Positions 35,255-43,693 of a DNA stretch of 64,000 bases are shown here, one piece after another (position 1 is the first letter of the stretch; every line of letters begins with the position of its first letter). A model generated the notes under the pieces. That model was not told the origin of the DNA, ran no database searches, and worked only from the letters and a program-made list of their open reading frames with translations. This DNA is from JAUVXJ01 sp964433755 (GTDB taxonomy: Bacteria; Chloroflexota; Anaerolineae; UBA7937; B3-Chlor): the NCBI GenBank assembly GCA_964433755.1, contig CAYSSR010000002.1, positions 434,001-498,000 on the forward strand. Direction: 5' to 3'. A program made the translations under genes and the position numbers.

Positions 35255-37176
35255 TGTCCACCTCCTTGCTGGCTGGTGAAGGTCTCGATGTACGTCGTAA
35301 TATCCCAGATCTCAGACTCGGAGAGCAGCCAATGGAAGGCAAACATCGTGCTGTCCGGAACCCCGTCCCATGTCCGCCAGAAGATATAGGGCTCTTCCAT
35401 GTTGTCGGGATAGGCGGCGGGGCCTCCACTCGAGTTGTCGACCGTTCCTGGTCCGGCCCCGTCGCCGGTTGCTCCGTGGCAAGGGGAGCAATAGGTCTCG
35501 TACAGAGTCCCGCCGTTATCAGCCGAGATGGCGTGGCCTTCGCCCGTCCAGTTGTCCTTGCTGAGAGTGACGAAGTCCGCCGCGACCTGACCTGGAACGT
35601 ACACGCTGGACTCTAGAGGCTTGCCCATCATGAATGTATCCATGAGGTACTTGATGACGTCCCAACGCTGCTCCTCTGGCAAGAACTCGCCCCAACTGGG
35701 CATGGCGGTGTCCTGGATGCCGAAAGTGACCTTGGCCAGATGCTCGCCTTGGGCCTCAGGAGTCATTTCTTCATTGCGCATCTCTCGGAAATCGGCCGGC
35801 TGGGGATCGAGGTACAGTCCGTCCCAGCCCTGGCCGTCGCCGGCGACACCGTGGCAGTGTGCGCAGGTTGTCAAGAACAGCTCCTTGCCACGTTCATAGG
35901 AGACTCCCTCTGGATACGTCTGCGAATGATAGACGTCCGGGTAGAGGAAGTCCTCTCCCTCTTCGGGAGCTGGGGGTTTCTCCTCCGTCTGCGCGAAGAT
36001 CGCCCGGAGATAGTGTACTAACTTCCAGCGATCCTCCTCGGAGTACTGGAGCTTCCAGGTGGGCATGGCGCTCCAGGGCAAGCCCTCGCTTATGCGCCAG
36101 AAGTAGTCCGCATCGGTGTAGTCGCCGTAGCTGCCGTCCCCGAAGTCCGGCGGGGAGGGCTGCAGTCCTTCTGCATAGGGCCCATCGCCGCGCCCTGAAT
36201 CGCCGTGGCAAACCATGCATTCCCGGATGAAGATGTGCTTTCCTTCGTCCAGGGCCTCAATGGTCAGCTCCACCGGGTTTGTCAGGTTGGCGTAGTCGGT
36301 AGGGACGTCGCCTTCCGCCGGGTCGCGCATCACCGGACTGGCGAAACTCTGCTGGATGTAGCGGATCACACTCCACCGCTCCTCCTCAGTCAGGCTGGCT
36401 TTCCAGGTAGGCATCAGAGTACCCTGCACCCCCTCCGACACATGCCAGAACCACTGGTCATCGGGCATGCTGCGGAAAGGCTCCTGTTTGAAGTCGGCTG
36501 GCGTGACGACCATTGTGCCTGCGTAGCTGCCCAGGCCGTTGCCGGCACAGCCATGGCAGGTCAAGCACATCTCAACGTAGAGTTCCTTTCCTTCCTGCAA
36601 CTCCGCTGCTTCCCAGGTGGACCAGCCCTGATCCTGGGGCGTCATGGTAATGGTGGGATAGGATAGCGGGTCCGCATTGCCCGCGTAGGGCTCGGGCGGA
36701 AGAATCATCCACTCTGCTGCCACGCGATTGCCCAGGGCGAAGAGATAGGTAACGATGTCCTCCAGATCCTGCTCCGGCAGAAACTCGAAACTGGGCATGA
36801 TGGACAGCGGAGAGTACTTGCGCGGGTCCTTGGCATGGTCAACCTCCCACTGCTCGGAACGTTTGCGCCCTATGTACGAGAGATCCGGACCGGTGCGCTC
36901 GGAACCCAGGATCACGGGGCTGTCAAAAACGTAGTCCCCTCCCTGAGACACTGCTCCCATCCCTGTGTCCTCGAGGCGGACGTACTGAGTGTGGCAGTAG
37001 TTGCAGCCATTCGAATAGAAGAGTTCACGCCCCCGCTCCTCCTGCGCTGTGTATGGGTGCGCCACGGTGGTCTGCGGTGGATTCCAGATCAGCGTGGGGA
37101 GAAACACGGCCACAACCACGACGGCCAGGAAGACAATCAAGCCGCCAACGATGGTTACCTTGAAGGTCATTCTCAT
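35251..37176 (-). CDS. ccoO: CcoO fused to four cytochrome c domains (five-heme cbb3 subunit)
   Basis: A 641-residue exported cytochrome. An N-terminal anchor (VGGLIVFLAVVVVAVFLPTL) leads into a CcoO-type domain with CNYCHTQYVR near residue 57. Four further c-type modules carry CLTCH (about 203), CMVCH (318), CAHCH (438) and CSPCH (563). Modules two to four are close tandem copies, each with a methionine ligand phrase (LMPTW, AMPTW, AMPSW) and a closing helix of the form RWxVIxYL. Canonical CcoO has one haem and CcoP two, so this single protein replaces and exceeds both. It overlaps ccoN by 4 nt. It would relay electrons to the ccoN catalytic site. Confidence 0.92.
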   Translation of the reverse strand: MRMTFKVTIVGGLIVFLAVVVVAVFLPTLIWNPPQTTVAHPYTAQEERGRELFYSNGCNYCHTQYVRLEDTGMGAVSQGGDYVFDSPVILGSERTGPDLSYIGRKRSEQWEVDHAKDPRKYSPLSIMPSFEFLPEQDLEDIVTYLFALGNRVAAEWMILPPEPYAGNADPLSYPTITMTPQDQGWSTWEAAELQEGKELYVEMCLTCHGCAGNGLGSYAGTMVVTPADFKQEPFRSMPDDQWFWHVSEGVQGTLMPTWKASLTEEERWSVIRYIQQSFASPVMRDPAEGDVPTDYANLTNPVELTIEALDEGKHIFIRECMVCHGDSGRGDGPYAEGLQPSPPDFGDGSYGDYTDADYFWRISEGLPWSAMPTWKLQYSEEDRWKLVHYLRAIFAQTEEKPPAPEEGEDFLYPDVYHSQTYPEGVSYERGKELFLTTCAHCHGVAGDGQGWDGLYLDPQPADFREMRNEEMTPEAQGEHLAKVTFGIQDTAMPSWGEFLPEEQRWDVIKYLMDTFMMGKPLESSVYVPGQVAADFVTLSKDNWTGEGHAISADNGGTLYETYCSPCHGATGDGAGPGTVDNSSGGPAAYPDNMEEPYIFWRTWDGVPDSTMFAFHWLLSESEIWDITTYIETFTSQQGGGQ

Positions 37177-38582
37177 GATACTGCCTCCTGCTCCAGAGCT
37201 GCACCCTGACCCACCTCGAGCAACCTCGGCTCACTGACAGGTTTCCGCTGCCACACGGTGGCGAAGAGATTGAGAGTATAGATCATGAATCCCAGCACAA
37301 TCAGCGCTCCGCCCGACGCCCGCAGGGCCATGTAGGGGGTAAGCCCAGGCAGAACGGCCCATACGGGCAGGCCCTGATGCAGCCAGTTGGAGCCTTGTAC
37401 CAGTCCGGTGAGCAGGAAACCTCCGAAGAAGAAGATGAAGCCGATGAAATGGAGGCTGTATCCCACGTTGGCCAGAACACGACTGTACAGCCGACAGTTC
37501 AAGGCTCGCGGCAGCACGTAGTAGGCTCCGCCCACGACCGTGGAGCCAGCGAAGAGCAACAGCGATAGGTGGGCGTGGCCAGGCACGTATTGAGTAAAGT
37601 GCGTGAGCAGGTTGATCGTGCGCAGAGCCTGGTGAGACCCCTGGTATGAGACCAGGATGTACGCCGCCCAGCCCGTGATGGCAAAGCGTAGCGGTATGCT
37701 GGTCATGAAGCGGTTCCAGTTGCCCCGCATAGTGAGGAAGATATTCATCATGAAAGCCACCACGGGCAATACCATCCCGATACTCTCGGCCACAGCGACG
37801 GTCTTGAGCCAGTAGGGAATGGGCGCCCACAGCAAGTGATGGGCTCCCACACCGGTGTAGAAGAAGATGATGCCCCAGAAGGCGATGAGGGAAAGGAAGT
37901 GGCTGTAGAGAGGTGTACGCGTCTCCTTCGGGACCAGATAGTAGATCACCGGCAGCAGGCCGGTAGTGAACCACAGGCCGAGTACGTTGTGGCCATAGAA
38001 CCAGTTGAATATGGTATCGTTAATGCCCATGAGCGCTCCGGTCGGCGGATTCCACATCACATTGCCGATGAAGTAGAGGCAGGGCATCCAGATCAATGTG
38101 CCAGTGATGTACCAGAGCGAGACGTAGAGCTTCCTTTCCACCCGGTTGGCGATGGTCATATACAAGTTGATCGTGTTCAAGATGAGGACGATCATCACTC
38201 CAACATCCACAATCCAGATGAACTCCGCGTATTCACGGCTCTGGGTCCGGGCCGTAGCCAATCCCAGGATGCCCACGAACAGGGCCACATTCCACAGGAT
38301 CACGCACACGTTCCCCAGCCTCTCGCTCCATAAGCGACGGCCGGTCAACCTGGGTACGATGTACAACCAGAGACCCATCATCCCCCCTGACAAGAAGGCA
38401 AACATCACCGTATTGGTGTGTTCTTGACGCAGGCGGCTGAAGACCAGGGGTGGTATTCCTCTGAAGAGATCAGGCAGCACAAACTGCAGCGCCAGGGTCA
38501 ATCCCATCAGCACTCCCACGATCAACCACGCCGAAGCCGTCAGGATGAAGTTGATGCTGGCACTATTCTCCTTTGTGGACAT
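37173..38582 (-). CDS. ccoN: cbb3-type cytochrome c oxidase subunit I
   Basis: A 469-residue, twelve-helix heme-copper oxidase subunit that reduces O2 and pumps protons. Metal ligands are visible: His in RLRQEHTNTVMFAFLSG, His in FNWFYGHNVLGLWF, the pair in GVGAHHLLWAP, and His in TQYVPGHAHLSLLLFAG. This pattern and the neighbouring CcoO identify a C-type oxidase, which has high oxygen affinity. ATG 38582 has AGGAGGTGA upstream. It is the first gene of an operon reaching ccoI at 30737 with mostly overlapping genes. Confidence 0.93.
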   Translation of the reverse strand: MSTKENSASINFILTASAWLIVGVLMGLTLALQFVLPDLFRGIPPLVFSRLRQEHTNTVMFAFLSGGMMGLWLYIVPRLTGRRLWSERLGNVCVILWNVALFVGILGLATARTQSREYAEFIWIVDVGVMIVLILNTINLYMTIANRVERKLYVSLWYITGTLIWMPCLYFIGNVMWNPPTGALMGINDTIFNWFYGHNVLGLWFTTGLLPVIYYLVPKETRTPLYSHFLSLIAFWGIIFFYTGVGAHHLLWAPIPYWLKTVAVAESIGMVLPVVAFMMNIFLTMRGNWNRFMTSIPLRFAITGWAAYILVSYQGSHQALRTINLLTHFTQYVPGHAHLSLLLFAGSTVVGGAYYVLPRALNCRLYSRVLANVGYSLHFIGFIFFFGGFLLTGLVQGSNWLHQGLPVWAVLPGLTPYMALRASGGALIVLGFMIYTLNLFATVWQRKPVSEPRLLEVGQGAALEQEAVS

Positions 38583-39079
38583 GCGTCACCTCCTGGTGAT
38601 GATAGTCGCTCCGCAGGCTGGCAGTGCTTTTCGGGCTGCCAGCACCACTGCCACCCTCTGTCTCGCCCCTGTTGGTTCTCTGCACCGTCCGTGAGTAGTC
38701 TCCCACCGGTTCGACTCGGCTAGCGCTCCCTTCCAGCACCAGCATCGGCCACACTTTCATTCTGTGTTGCAGGACGCCGACAAGGAACCGGCTGGTACGA
38801 AGAGAAGACTGTCTGCCTCGGATGCTCTCGAGAAACCACCCGAAATCAGATCGGGCCGCTCCCGATGTCGGCGACCCACCAGTCTAGCGCCGACAACTTC
38901 GCCCCGTGAGCACCCAGAGCCATCGGATCAGCATCGATTGTAGCTCAGCACATTGCTCCTAGTCAGCGAGCTTGCGTTGCCTCACACCAAAGCCTCATAA
39001 GAGTCGGCCTCGGCGTCTTTGTTCCGCACATCCTCACGACAGCGTCCGGATGGTTCAGTGCCCGAGTCGACCTGTGCGG
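38583..39079. other. 497-bp region upstream of the cbb3 operon
   Basis: No gene is visible. It must hold the oxidase operon promoter, but I cannot point to one. The inverted repeat close to the ccoN start is listed separately. I searched by eye for an FNR-type TTGAT-N4-ATCAA site and found none. Confidence 0.4.
38617..38643 (-). promoter_or_regulatory. Inverted repeat in the ccoN leader
   Basis: GCTGGCAG (38617-38624) and CTGCCAGC (38636-38643) are perfect 8-bp inverted copies with an 11-nt gap, about 35 nt before the ccoN start. It could be an operator or an mRNA hairpin near the ribosome site. Confidence 0.35.
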
Positions 39080-40279
39080 TCAGCTCTTGCGACCCTTGCG
39101 ACCCAGGTTCAGCTCGGAATGGAGTTGCAGCCAATTGACGAGATCTCGGCGGCGCAGCAACCCCAGCAATTGGCTATCCTGTGTGACAGGCAACTGGCCC
39201 ACATTGCGTGCTGTGAGCTTGTTCAACGCTTCTGCCGCGTCTTCATCCGGCCTCACCGTAACGAGCTCGTCAGCCGGCGTCATGATCTCCCGGACCGTTG
39301 CCGCTTCCCAGGTCTCCCGCGACGTGTGGCGCACATCTTCAAGCGTAACCAGGCCCACCAGCCTACTATCCTCCACTACAGGGAAAGCGCGGTCATCGTG
39401 GCCCATGATGTAGTCATGCACGAGACTGCTGACCGAGGCATCGGGCGCCACAGTTGGCGGGTCGGAGCGCATCATGCCCGAGACCGCCACTCCCTCGAGG
39501 ATGTCCTGGATGATGAGCTGCCTATAGCTCTGGGCGGAAGCGGTGTTCAGGAACCAGCCGATGAAGGCCAACCACAGGCCGCCAAGCCCCGTTCCGAAGA
39601 AGGGGATTTGTACTCCAAAGACCATAGCGATGCCGGCGATGATCATCAGCCAGGCGATGAGTTGCCCAAGTGCCGACGCCCAGCGGGTGGCGTTGCGGAG
39701 ATTGTCCGTCACAGCCCACAGTATCGAGCGCACTACGCGCCCGCCATCCAGTGGAAAACCTGGGATGAGGTTGAAGAGGCCCACAAACACATTGACTGAT
39801 CCCAACCACATCAGCAGTGTGGTCAACGGGTTCAGCCCAGCTATAGCCTGTGTCGGATCAGTGATACCGGCGGCTATGGGACCTGCGCCAGCGCCGGCGA
39901 TGAGTAGGAGGACTATCCCGATGACGATGCTGGTCAGCGGTCCGACGAAAGCCATCACGAACTCGTTCCTGGCCGAGCTAGGGTCGCGCTCAATGCTTGA
40001 GACGCCGCCGAAGAGAAACAGGGTGATGCTGCGCACGGGGACACCTTGTGCGCGTGCCACCAGAGAGTGCGCCAGTTCGTGTGCCAGCACAGAGGCGAAG
40101 AAGAGAAGGGCGGCGACGACCGCGGTACTCCATGTGAGCCCCGCTCCCCAATCGGTGTGGACTTGCTCAAAGACAGTGGCCAGATTCCAGGTCACGAGCA
40201 CAAAGATGAACAGCCAGCTCCAGTCTATGCGAATGTCGATGCCGAATATCCGGCCCATGCGAAAGCCGCCGCTAAACAT
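39080..40279 (-). CDS. Site-2 protease family (M50) zinc protease with two CBS domains
   Basis: A 399-residue integral membrane protease. The zinc motif AHELAHS (HExxH, near residue 66) lies in helix two and the third ligand motif FNLIPGFPLDGGRVVRS follows near 185. The C-terminal half has two CBS modules (about 255-310 and 320-385; for example VSSLVHDYIMGHDDRAFPVV and AAEALNKLTARNVGQLPVTQ), which usually bind adenosine nucleotides. The architecture is the CBS-containing S2P class, which may cleave membrane-bound regulators in response to energy state. ATG 40279 has GGAGG six bases upstream; GTG 40282 is less well spaced. Confidence 0.9.
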   Translation of the reverse strand: MFSGGFRMGRIFGIDIRIDWSWLFIFVLVTWNLATVFEQVHTDWGAGLTWSTAVVAALLFFASVLAHELAHSLVARAQGVPVRSITLFLFGGVSSIERDPSSARNEFVMAFVGPLTSIVIGIVLLLIAGAGAGPIAAGITDPTQAIAGLNPLTTLLMWLGSVNVFVGLFNLIPGFPLDGGRVVRSILWAVTDNLRNATRWASALGQLIAWLMIIAGIAMVFGVQIPFFGTGLGGLWLAFIGWFLNTASAQSYRQLIIQDILEGVAVSGMMRSDPPTVAPDASVSSLVHDYIMGHDDRAFPVVEDSRLVGLVTLEDVRHTSRETWEAATVREIMTPADELVTVRPDEDAAEALNKLTARNVGQLPVTQDSQLLGLLRRRDLVNWLQLHSELNLGRKGRKS

Positions 40280-40509
40280 CACCTACCTCCCATGTGTTTT
40301 CTCAGTATCGTACCTTGGCGACCAGGAGTCTCGCTCAGCCCCGCAACCGCAAACCGAGCACAGTCCCCGGGACGCTAAACTCGATTGCGAGAATCCCGAT
40401 GATGCAGATCATGGCCGGGTCGCCGCCAATGGCGATGCCGACGTTAGTGCAGACGACGGCTGGAGCATCGTTCGCTTCTCTCCCACTCCGGTCATGCAGC
40501 GATCCCGGG

Positions 40510-40905
40510 TCAAGTCTCACTCAGCCTTGCGTCCAATGCCTCTCGAGCTACGGACCTGATCTCATCAATCTCGAGTGGCTTGTCAAGGCAACGATAGACC
40601 CCCAAGCGCTGAGCATCCCGACTGGTACTGTGACAATCGAAGGCTGTGATCCAGATCACGGCGATATCCGGATCGAGCTCCCTCGCGGCCTTGGTGAGCT
40701 CGATACCATCCATGCCTGGCAACCTCAGATCGGTGATCAGCAAATCGAAGGACAATTGCCTGAGTCGCTCTAGAGCTTCGCGGCCGTCACGTGCCTTGTC
40801 GACTTCGACGTCGTAGCCATCATCGAGTTTCAGCAGACCGTTGTGCAGCACGAAGAGGACGCTTTGTTCGTCGTCGACGACCAGAATGCGCTTAGGCACA
40901 GTCAT
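40510..40905 (-). CDS. Single-domain response regulator (CheY-like receiver)
   Basis: A 131-residue receiver domain with no output domain. Acidic pocket residues are in ILVVDDEQS, the phospho-acceptor Asp in LLITDLRLPGMDG, then Thr in VIWITAF and Lys in CLDKPLE. It probably acts as a phosphate shuttle or by protein contact. No kinase is adjacent; the nearest is at 43694-45790. A repeat-array promoter stands about 150 nt upstream of ATG 40905. Confidence 0.88.
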   Translation of the reverse strand: MTVPKRILVVDDEQSVLFVLHNGLLKLDDGYDVEVDKARDGREALERLRQLSFDLLITDLRLPGMDGIELTKAARELDPDIAVIWITAFDCHSTSRDAQRLGVYRCLDKPLEIDEIRSVAREALDARLSET

Positions 40906-41263
40906 GGTTTCTGACGCTTCTCGTTTTGGTGTGGTCTATCCAACCAGGTTGATGAAGTCGAGGGATGAACCACAGCGCCACTTGTTGCAGGGCCCGGCCA
41001 CCGTCGGCGCAGCCCGGATGACCGCGGATCCACGAAGAGCCTACCTCCAACCTTCACCACCATGATAGCAGGGACCACTGATACGTGACGGCTGGACATC
41101 GTTGGGAGTAGAGTTGGGCTCGGGTGGAAGAGTTGGAATTGAGTTGGAGGCGTGCTTCTATCGAGCCCAGACCAGAGCAAGCGCAGCACCCTTGAGCGGC
41201 GAAGCCCCGGGACGCGCTACTCCGAGTCCCTGGCCACCTTCTCTCCTACCTCTCTTCGAGTTA
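40906..41263. other. Intergenic region with receiver-gene promoter
   Basis: This 358-bp stretch contains a repeat array and -10-like hexamer (41062-41149). The rest, up to the stop of the BON-domain gene, shows no gene or RNA. Confidence 0.5.
41062..41149 (-). promoter_or_regulatory. GTTGG repeat array and -10-like box upstream of the receiver gene
   Basis: Units start at 41101, 41113, 41124 (GTGGAAGA), 41132 and 41143, with spacing 12, 11, 8 and 11; the last two read GTTGGAATTGAGTTGGAG. Minus-strand TATCAT (41067-41062) follows 33 nt beyond the array. The downstream gene is the single receiver at 40905. Confidence 0.6.
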
Positions 41264-41788
41264 CTACGCCTCAAGTCGGAGATAGTTCCTGACTTCGATC
41301 ACGCCGTCGAGATCATTCACAATATCGTCCACGATGCCGATGTCTACGGCGCTCTGCACGATGCCCCGGATAGTCACGATGCCGTCGCAGACCGAGATCT
41401 CGATATCAGTCAGATTCTGTGTCTCAGCATGGTTGCGCAACACCGTGTAGACATGTTGCTCCAGTTCGAGATCTCCTCTTTCCACCCGGGGTGGCAAGAT
41501 CTCTTCATCTGGATTGCTCTCCTCCATGCTGGAGGCGAAGCCCGCCGCGATCTCGGCCCCTTCCAGGTCGTCGCTGGGGAGGATCGGCGGATCGGTCGGT
41601 GGCACGTAGGGGTATCCTTCTTCCGCAGCCTCTAGGGGGTCGGTCGTGACGTCATCCGCAGGCTCCAGGTCGTAGAGCCTTTCTACGGCATGCTGCTCTT
41701 CTTCGTCTTCTGACTCCTCCTCTGCGTCATCGGCAGAGTCTGTCCCTAGGTCGCTATCCTCGGTTTCCTGGCCAGGAATGGAGTTCAT
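41264..41788 (-). CDS. BON-domain protein with acidic N-terminus
   Basis: A 174-residue protein. Residues 1-100 are very acidic and low in complexity (for example DSADDAEEESEDEEEQ). The C-terminal 70 residues form a BON domain: LEQHVYTVLRNHAETQ, then DIEISVCDGIVTIRGIV, then DIVNDLDGVIEVRNYL. BON domains bind phospholipid or serve in osmotic-stress proteins such as OsmY. There is no signal peptide. I chose ATG 41788, which has GTGAGGAA upstream; TTG 41836 and ATG 41806 are in frame but weaker. Confidence 0.78.
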   Translation of the reverse strand: MNSIPGQETEDSDLGTDSADDAEEESEDEEEQHAVERLYDLEPADDVTTDPLEAAEEGYPYVPPTDPPILPSDDLEGAEIAAGFASSMEESNPDEEILPPRVERGDLELEQHVYTVLRNHAETQNLTDIEISVCDGIVTIRGIVQSAVDIGIVDDIVNDLDGVIEVRNYLRLEA

Positions 41789-42167
41789 GTTCCTCACCCG
41801 GTCCATCGTACCACTCGGCTTTGGCTCGATATCCAACTAGAGGTCTGCACCTGTAGCTTCCCGCAGATCTGGAAGCAGGGCGCGCCATGGGCAAGCTGGC
41901 TCGATGGCACGCGCACACGCCCTCCTGCCATCCATGACACTTCCTCATAGGATGTTGGCATCGATAGTATCTCGCCTCTTCAGAAGAGTGTACAGGGTCC
42001 GCGCCATTGCCTGCTGGTGCCGCTTGTGGTAGCCCGTGCCTGCGGTCAGAACGGGCAGCTACGGAAATCACGGTCTGAGACTTCGGCCCATTCTCTCTTT
42101 GGCCTGCAGGCAGAAGTCCCGACCAAACGGCATGGGAGTGTGCGACCCGCTCTTTCAGGCCGCAGCC
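41789..42167. other. Intergenic region, nothing recognised
   Basis: This 379-bp gap lies between the BON gene start and the superoxide reductase stop. No gene, repeat array or clear hairpin is seen beyond a short GCCTGCAGGC palindrome near 42100. Confidence 0.45.
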
Positions 42168-42566
42168 CTAGAGAAGCCGGATCTCCTGGGTGCTCTCCCA
42201 TAGTCCGTGAATGTTGCATAGTGCCAGGGCGTGCAGCGTACCGGGCTTGCTGATCTGCATCGATAAGGACGCCTCGTGGTGGGTGTGTACGGGGCCCTCG
42301 TTCGCACCAACGACGGCCTCGCCGTGGGCGTTGAACTCGAAATGGGCGACGTCGTAAGTGAATCGCTCGTCCTCCGGATGGAAGAAGAGCGTGATCCATC
42401 GGATATGGTGCTCCGTGGTGTTGGGGTGGGCGATCTCCTTGCCTAGGCTCACCTTGACCACGAAGAGCTCATCGGCCTTCACCTTGTCGGGACACTCGAT
42501 GACCGGTACATGCTTCTCCTTCTTCCAGTCCGCGTGTTGGATTCTATCTCCTAGCATATCAATCAT
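42168..42566 (-). CDS. Class II superoxide reductase (neelaredoxin/desulfoferrodoxin type)
   Basis: A 132-residue SOR that reduces superoxide to hydrogen peroxide without releasing O2. The Fe(His)4Cys centre ligands are visible: His in KKEKHVPVIECP, His in HPNTTEHHIRWITLFF, and the Cys-His pair in ALCNIHGLWES. The Glu-Lys of the substrate loop (KKEKHVP) is also present. No N-terminal desulforedoxin CxxC domain exists, so it is class II. ATG 42566 has AGGAGAGGGG upstream, and a repeat-array promoter lies about 190 nt away. Confidence 0.88.
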   Translation of the reverse strand: MIDMLGDRIQHADWKKEKHVPVIECPDKVKADELFVVKVSLGKEIAHPNTTEHHIRWITLFFHPEDERFTYDVAHFEFNAHGEAVVGANEGPVHTHHEASLSMQISKPGTLHALALCNIHGLWESTQEIRLL

Positions 42567-42894
42567 CCCCTCTCCTACTCTCGTAACATTGGATGCAACT
42601 GCGCGGGCCTCTCCGCGACCCTTGACGAGGATTCAAACGGATACTGCCTCCAGGGCTTGATACTGGTCCAGCTTCGGGCCTGCGGAGCATCGCTCGCGCC
42701 GGACCCGCGCCGGCAACGCAGGGGCTCGATGTTGGCAGCTCGGCTGGCCCTGTGCCGTACTCAAGATAGCACACAAGAACAGTCCCTAACCGATGACTCA
42801 GGTTGGGACTGCTTATGGACTTGGTGTGTAGAGTTGGAATCGAGTTGGAACTGACTTCTGAGCAGATCCGCCGACCAGCCTTCCTCCTTGGTCC
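42567..42894. other. Intergenic region with SOR promoter
   Basis: This 328-bp gap contains the repeat array and -10-like hexamer listed next. No gene is visible. Confidence 0.5.
42763..42851 (-). promoter_or_regulatory. GTTGG repeat array and -10-like box upstream of the superoxide reductase
   Basis: Clear units start at 42803, 42834 and 42845, the last two forming GTTGGAATCGAGTTGGAA with 11-bp period; degenerate units (TATGGA, CTTGGT) fill the gap. Minus-strand TATCTT (42768-42763) follows 34 nt beyond the array, pointing to the gene at 42566. Confidence 0.55.
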
Positions 42895-43614
42895 CTACTC
42901 GGCGAACCTGTACCCTACCCCTCGCACATTAGTGACGTAGCGCGGATTGGAGGGATCAGCTTCCACTTTGCGGCGCAGACGGTGAACGTACCACTTGATG
43001 ATATCACGCGCTTCATACAGGCTGTCGCACTCGTACCCTTGCACAACCTGCACGAGTTCCTTCGGGCCGATCACCCGGTTGGCGTTCCGCATGAGGTGGG
43101 CCAACAGCTTGAATTCGCGAGTCGTTAGATCAAGGGGCTCATCATCTAGCGTCGCAAGATGCCTGCTCAAGTCTATACAAAACGGTCCGTGGCGCAGTAC
43201 TTGCTGACGTTCGTCGCGCGGCTGGGGAAGAGCCCGCTTCCGGCGCCGCTCGGAAGCCTCTTGAATGGCTTGCCTCAGATCCTTTGGTTCCACCGGCTTG
43301 AGCAGGTAAGCGTCCACTCCATCCCGAATGGCAGCCATAGCCGAATCCAGCGAGCCGTGGCCGGTGAGTATGATGGCCATTGTCCCCGGCCATCGCCACC
43401 TTACTGCTTCCAGAACACGCAACCCGTCGACTCGACCTCCCAGCTTTAGATCCAGCATGACCAAATCGAAGGGGGTGGTCCGCAGTCGCTCCAGCGCCTC
43501 CTCGCCGCTGCCTGCCAACTCCACGGTGTGTCCGGCCTTGCGCAGAGTCTCGGCAAGAAAGAAGCGAATCCCAGCTTCGTCGTCTACCACAAGCGCGTGC
43601 AGCTTGTCCGACAT
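42895..43614 (-). CDS. OmpR/PhoB-family response regulator
   Basis: A 239-residue DNA-binding regulator. The receiver (1-120) has HALVVDDEAG, phospho-Asp in LVMLDLKLGG, Thr in AIILTGHGS and Lys in LLKPVEP. The C-terminal winged helix (about 145-238) contains DLTTREFKLLAHLMRNANRV, then IKWYVHRLRRKVEADPSNP and NVRGVGYRFAE. Such regulators bind direct repeats with about 11-bp period. It pairs with the histidine kinase upstream (79-nt gap). ATG 43614 is well spaced from AGGGGTG; GTG 43623 is not. Confidence 0.93.
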   Translation of the reverse strand: MSDKLHALVVDDEAGIRFFLAETLRKAGHTVELAGSGEEALERLRTTPFDLVMLDLKLGGRVDGLRVLEAVRWRWPGTMAIILTGHGSLDSAMAAIRDGVDAYLLKPVEPKDLRQAIQEASERRRKRALPQPRDERQQVLRHGPFCIDLSRHLATLDDEPLDLTTREFKLLAHLMRNANRVIGPKELVQVVQGYECDSLYEARDIIKWYVHRLRRKVEADPSNPRYVTNVRGVGYRFAE

Positions 43615-43693
43615 CGTACTCACCCCTTTTGTGGCTCGCTGGGCATGAGTTCCCCTGCGATCGTGTTGGCAGGACAGTCCGACCGCAACGTGC

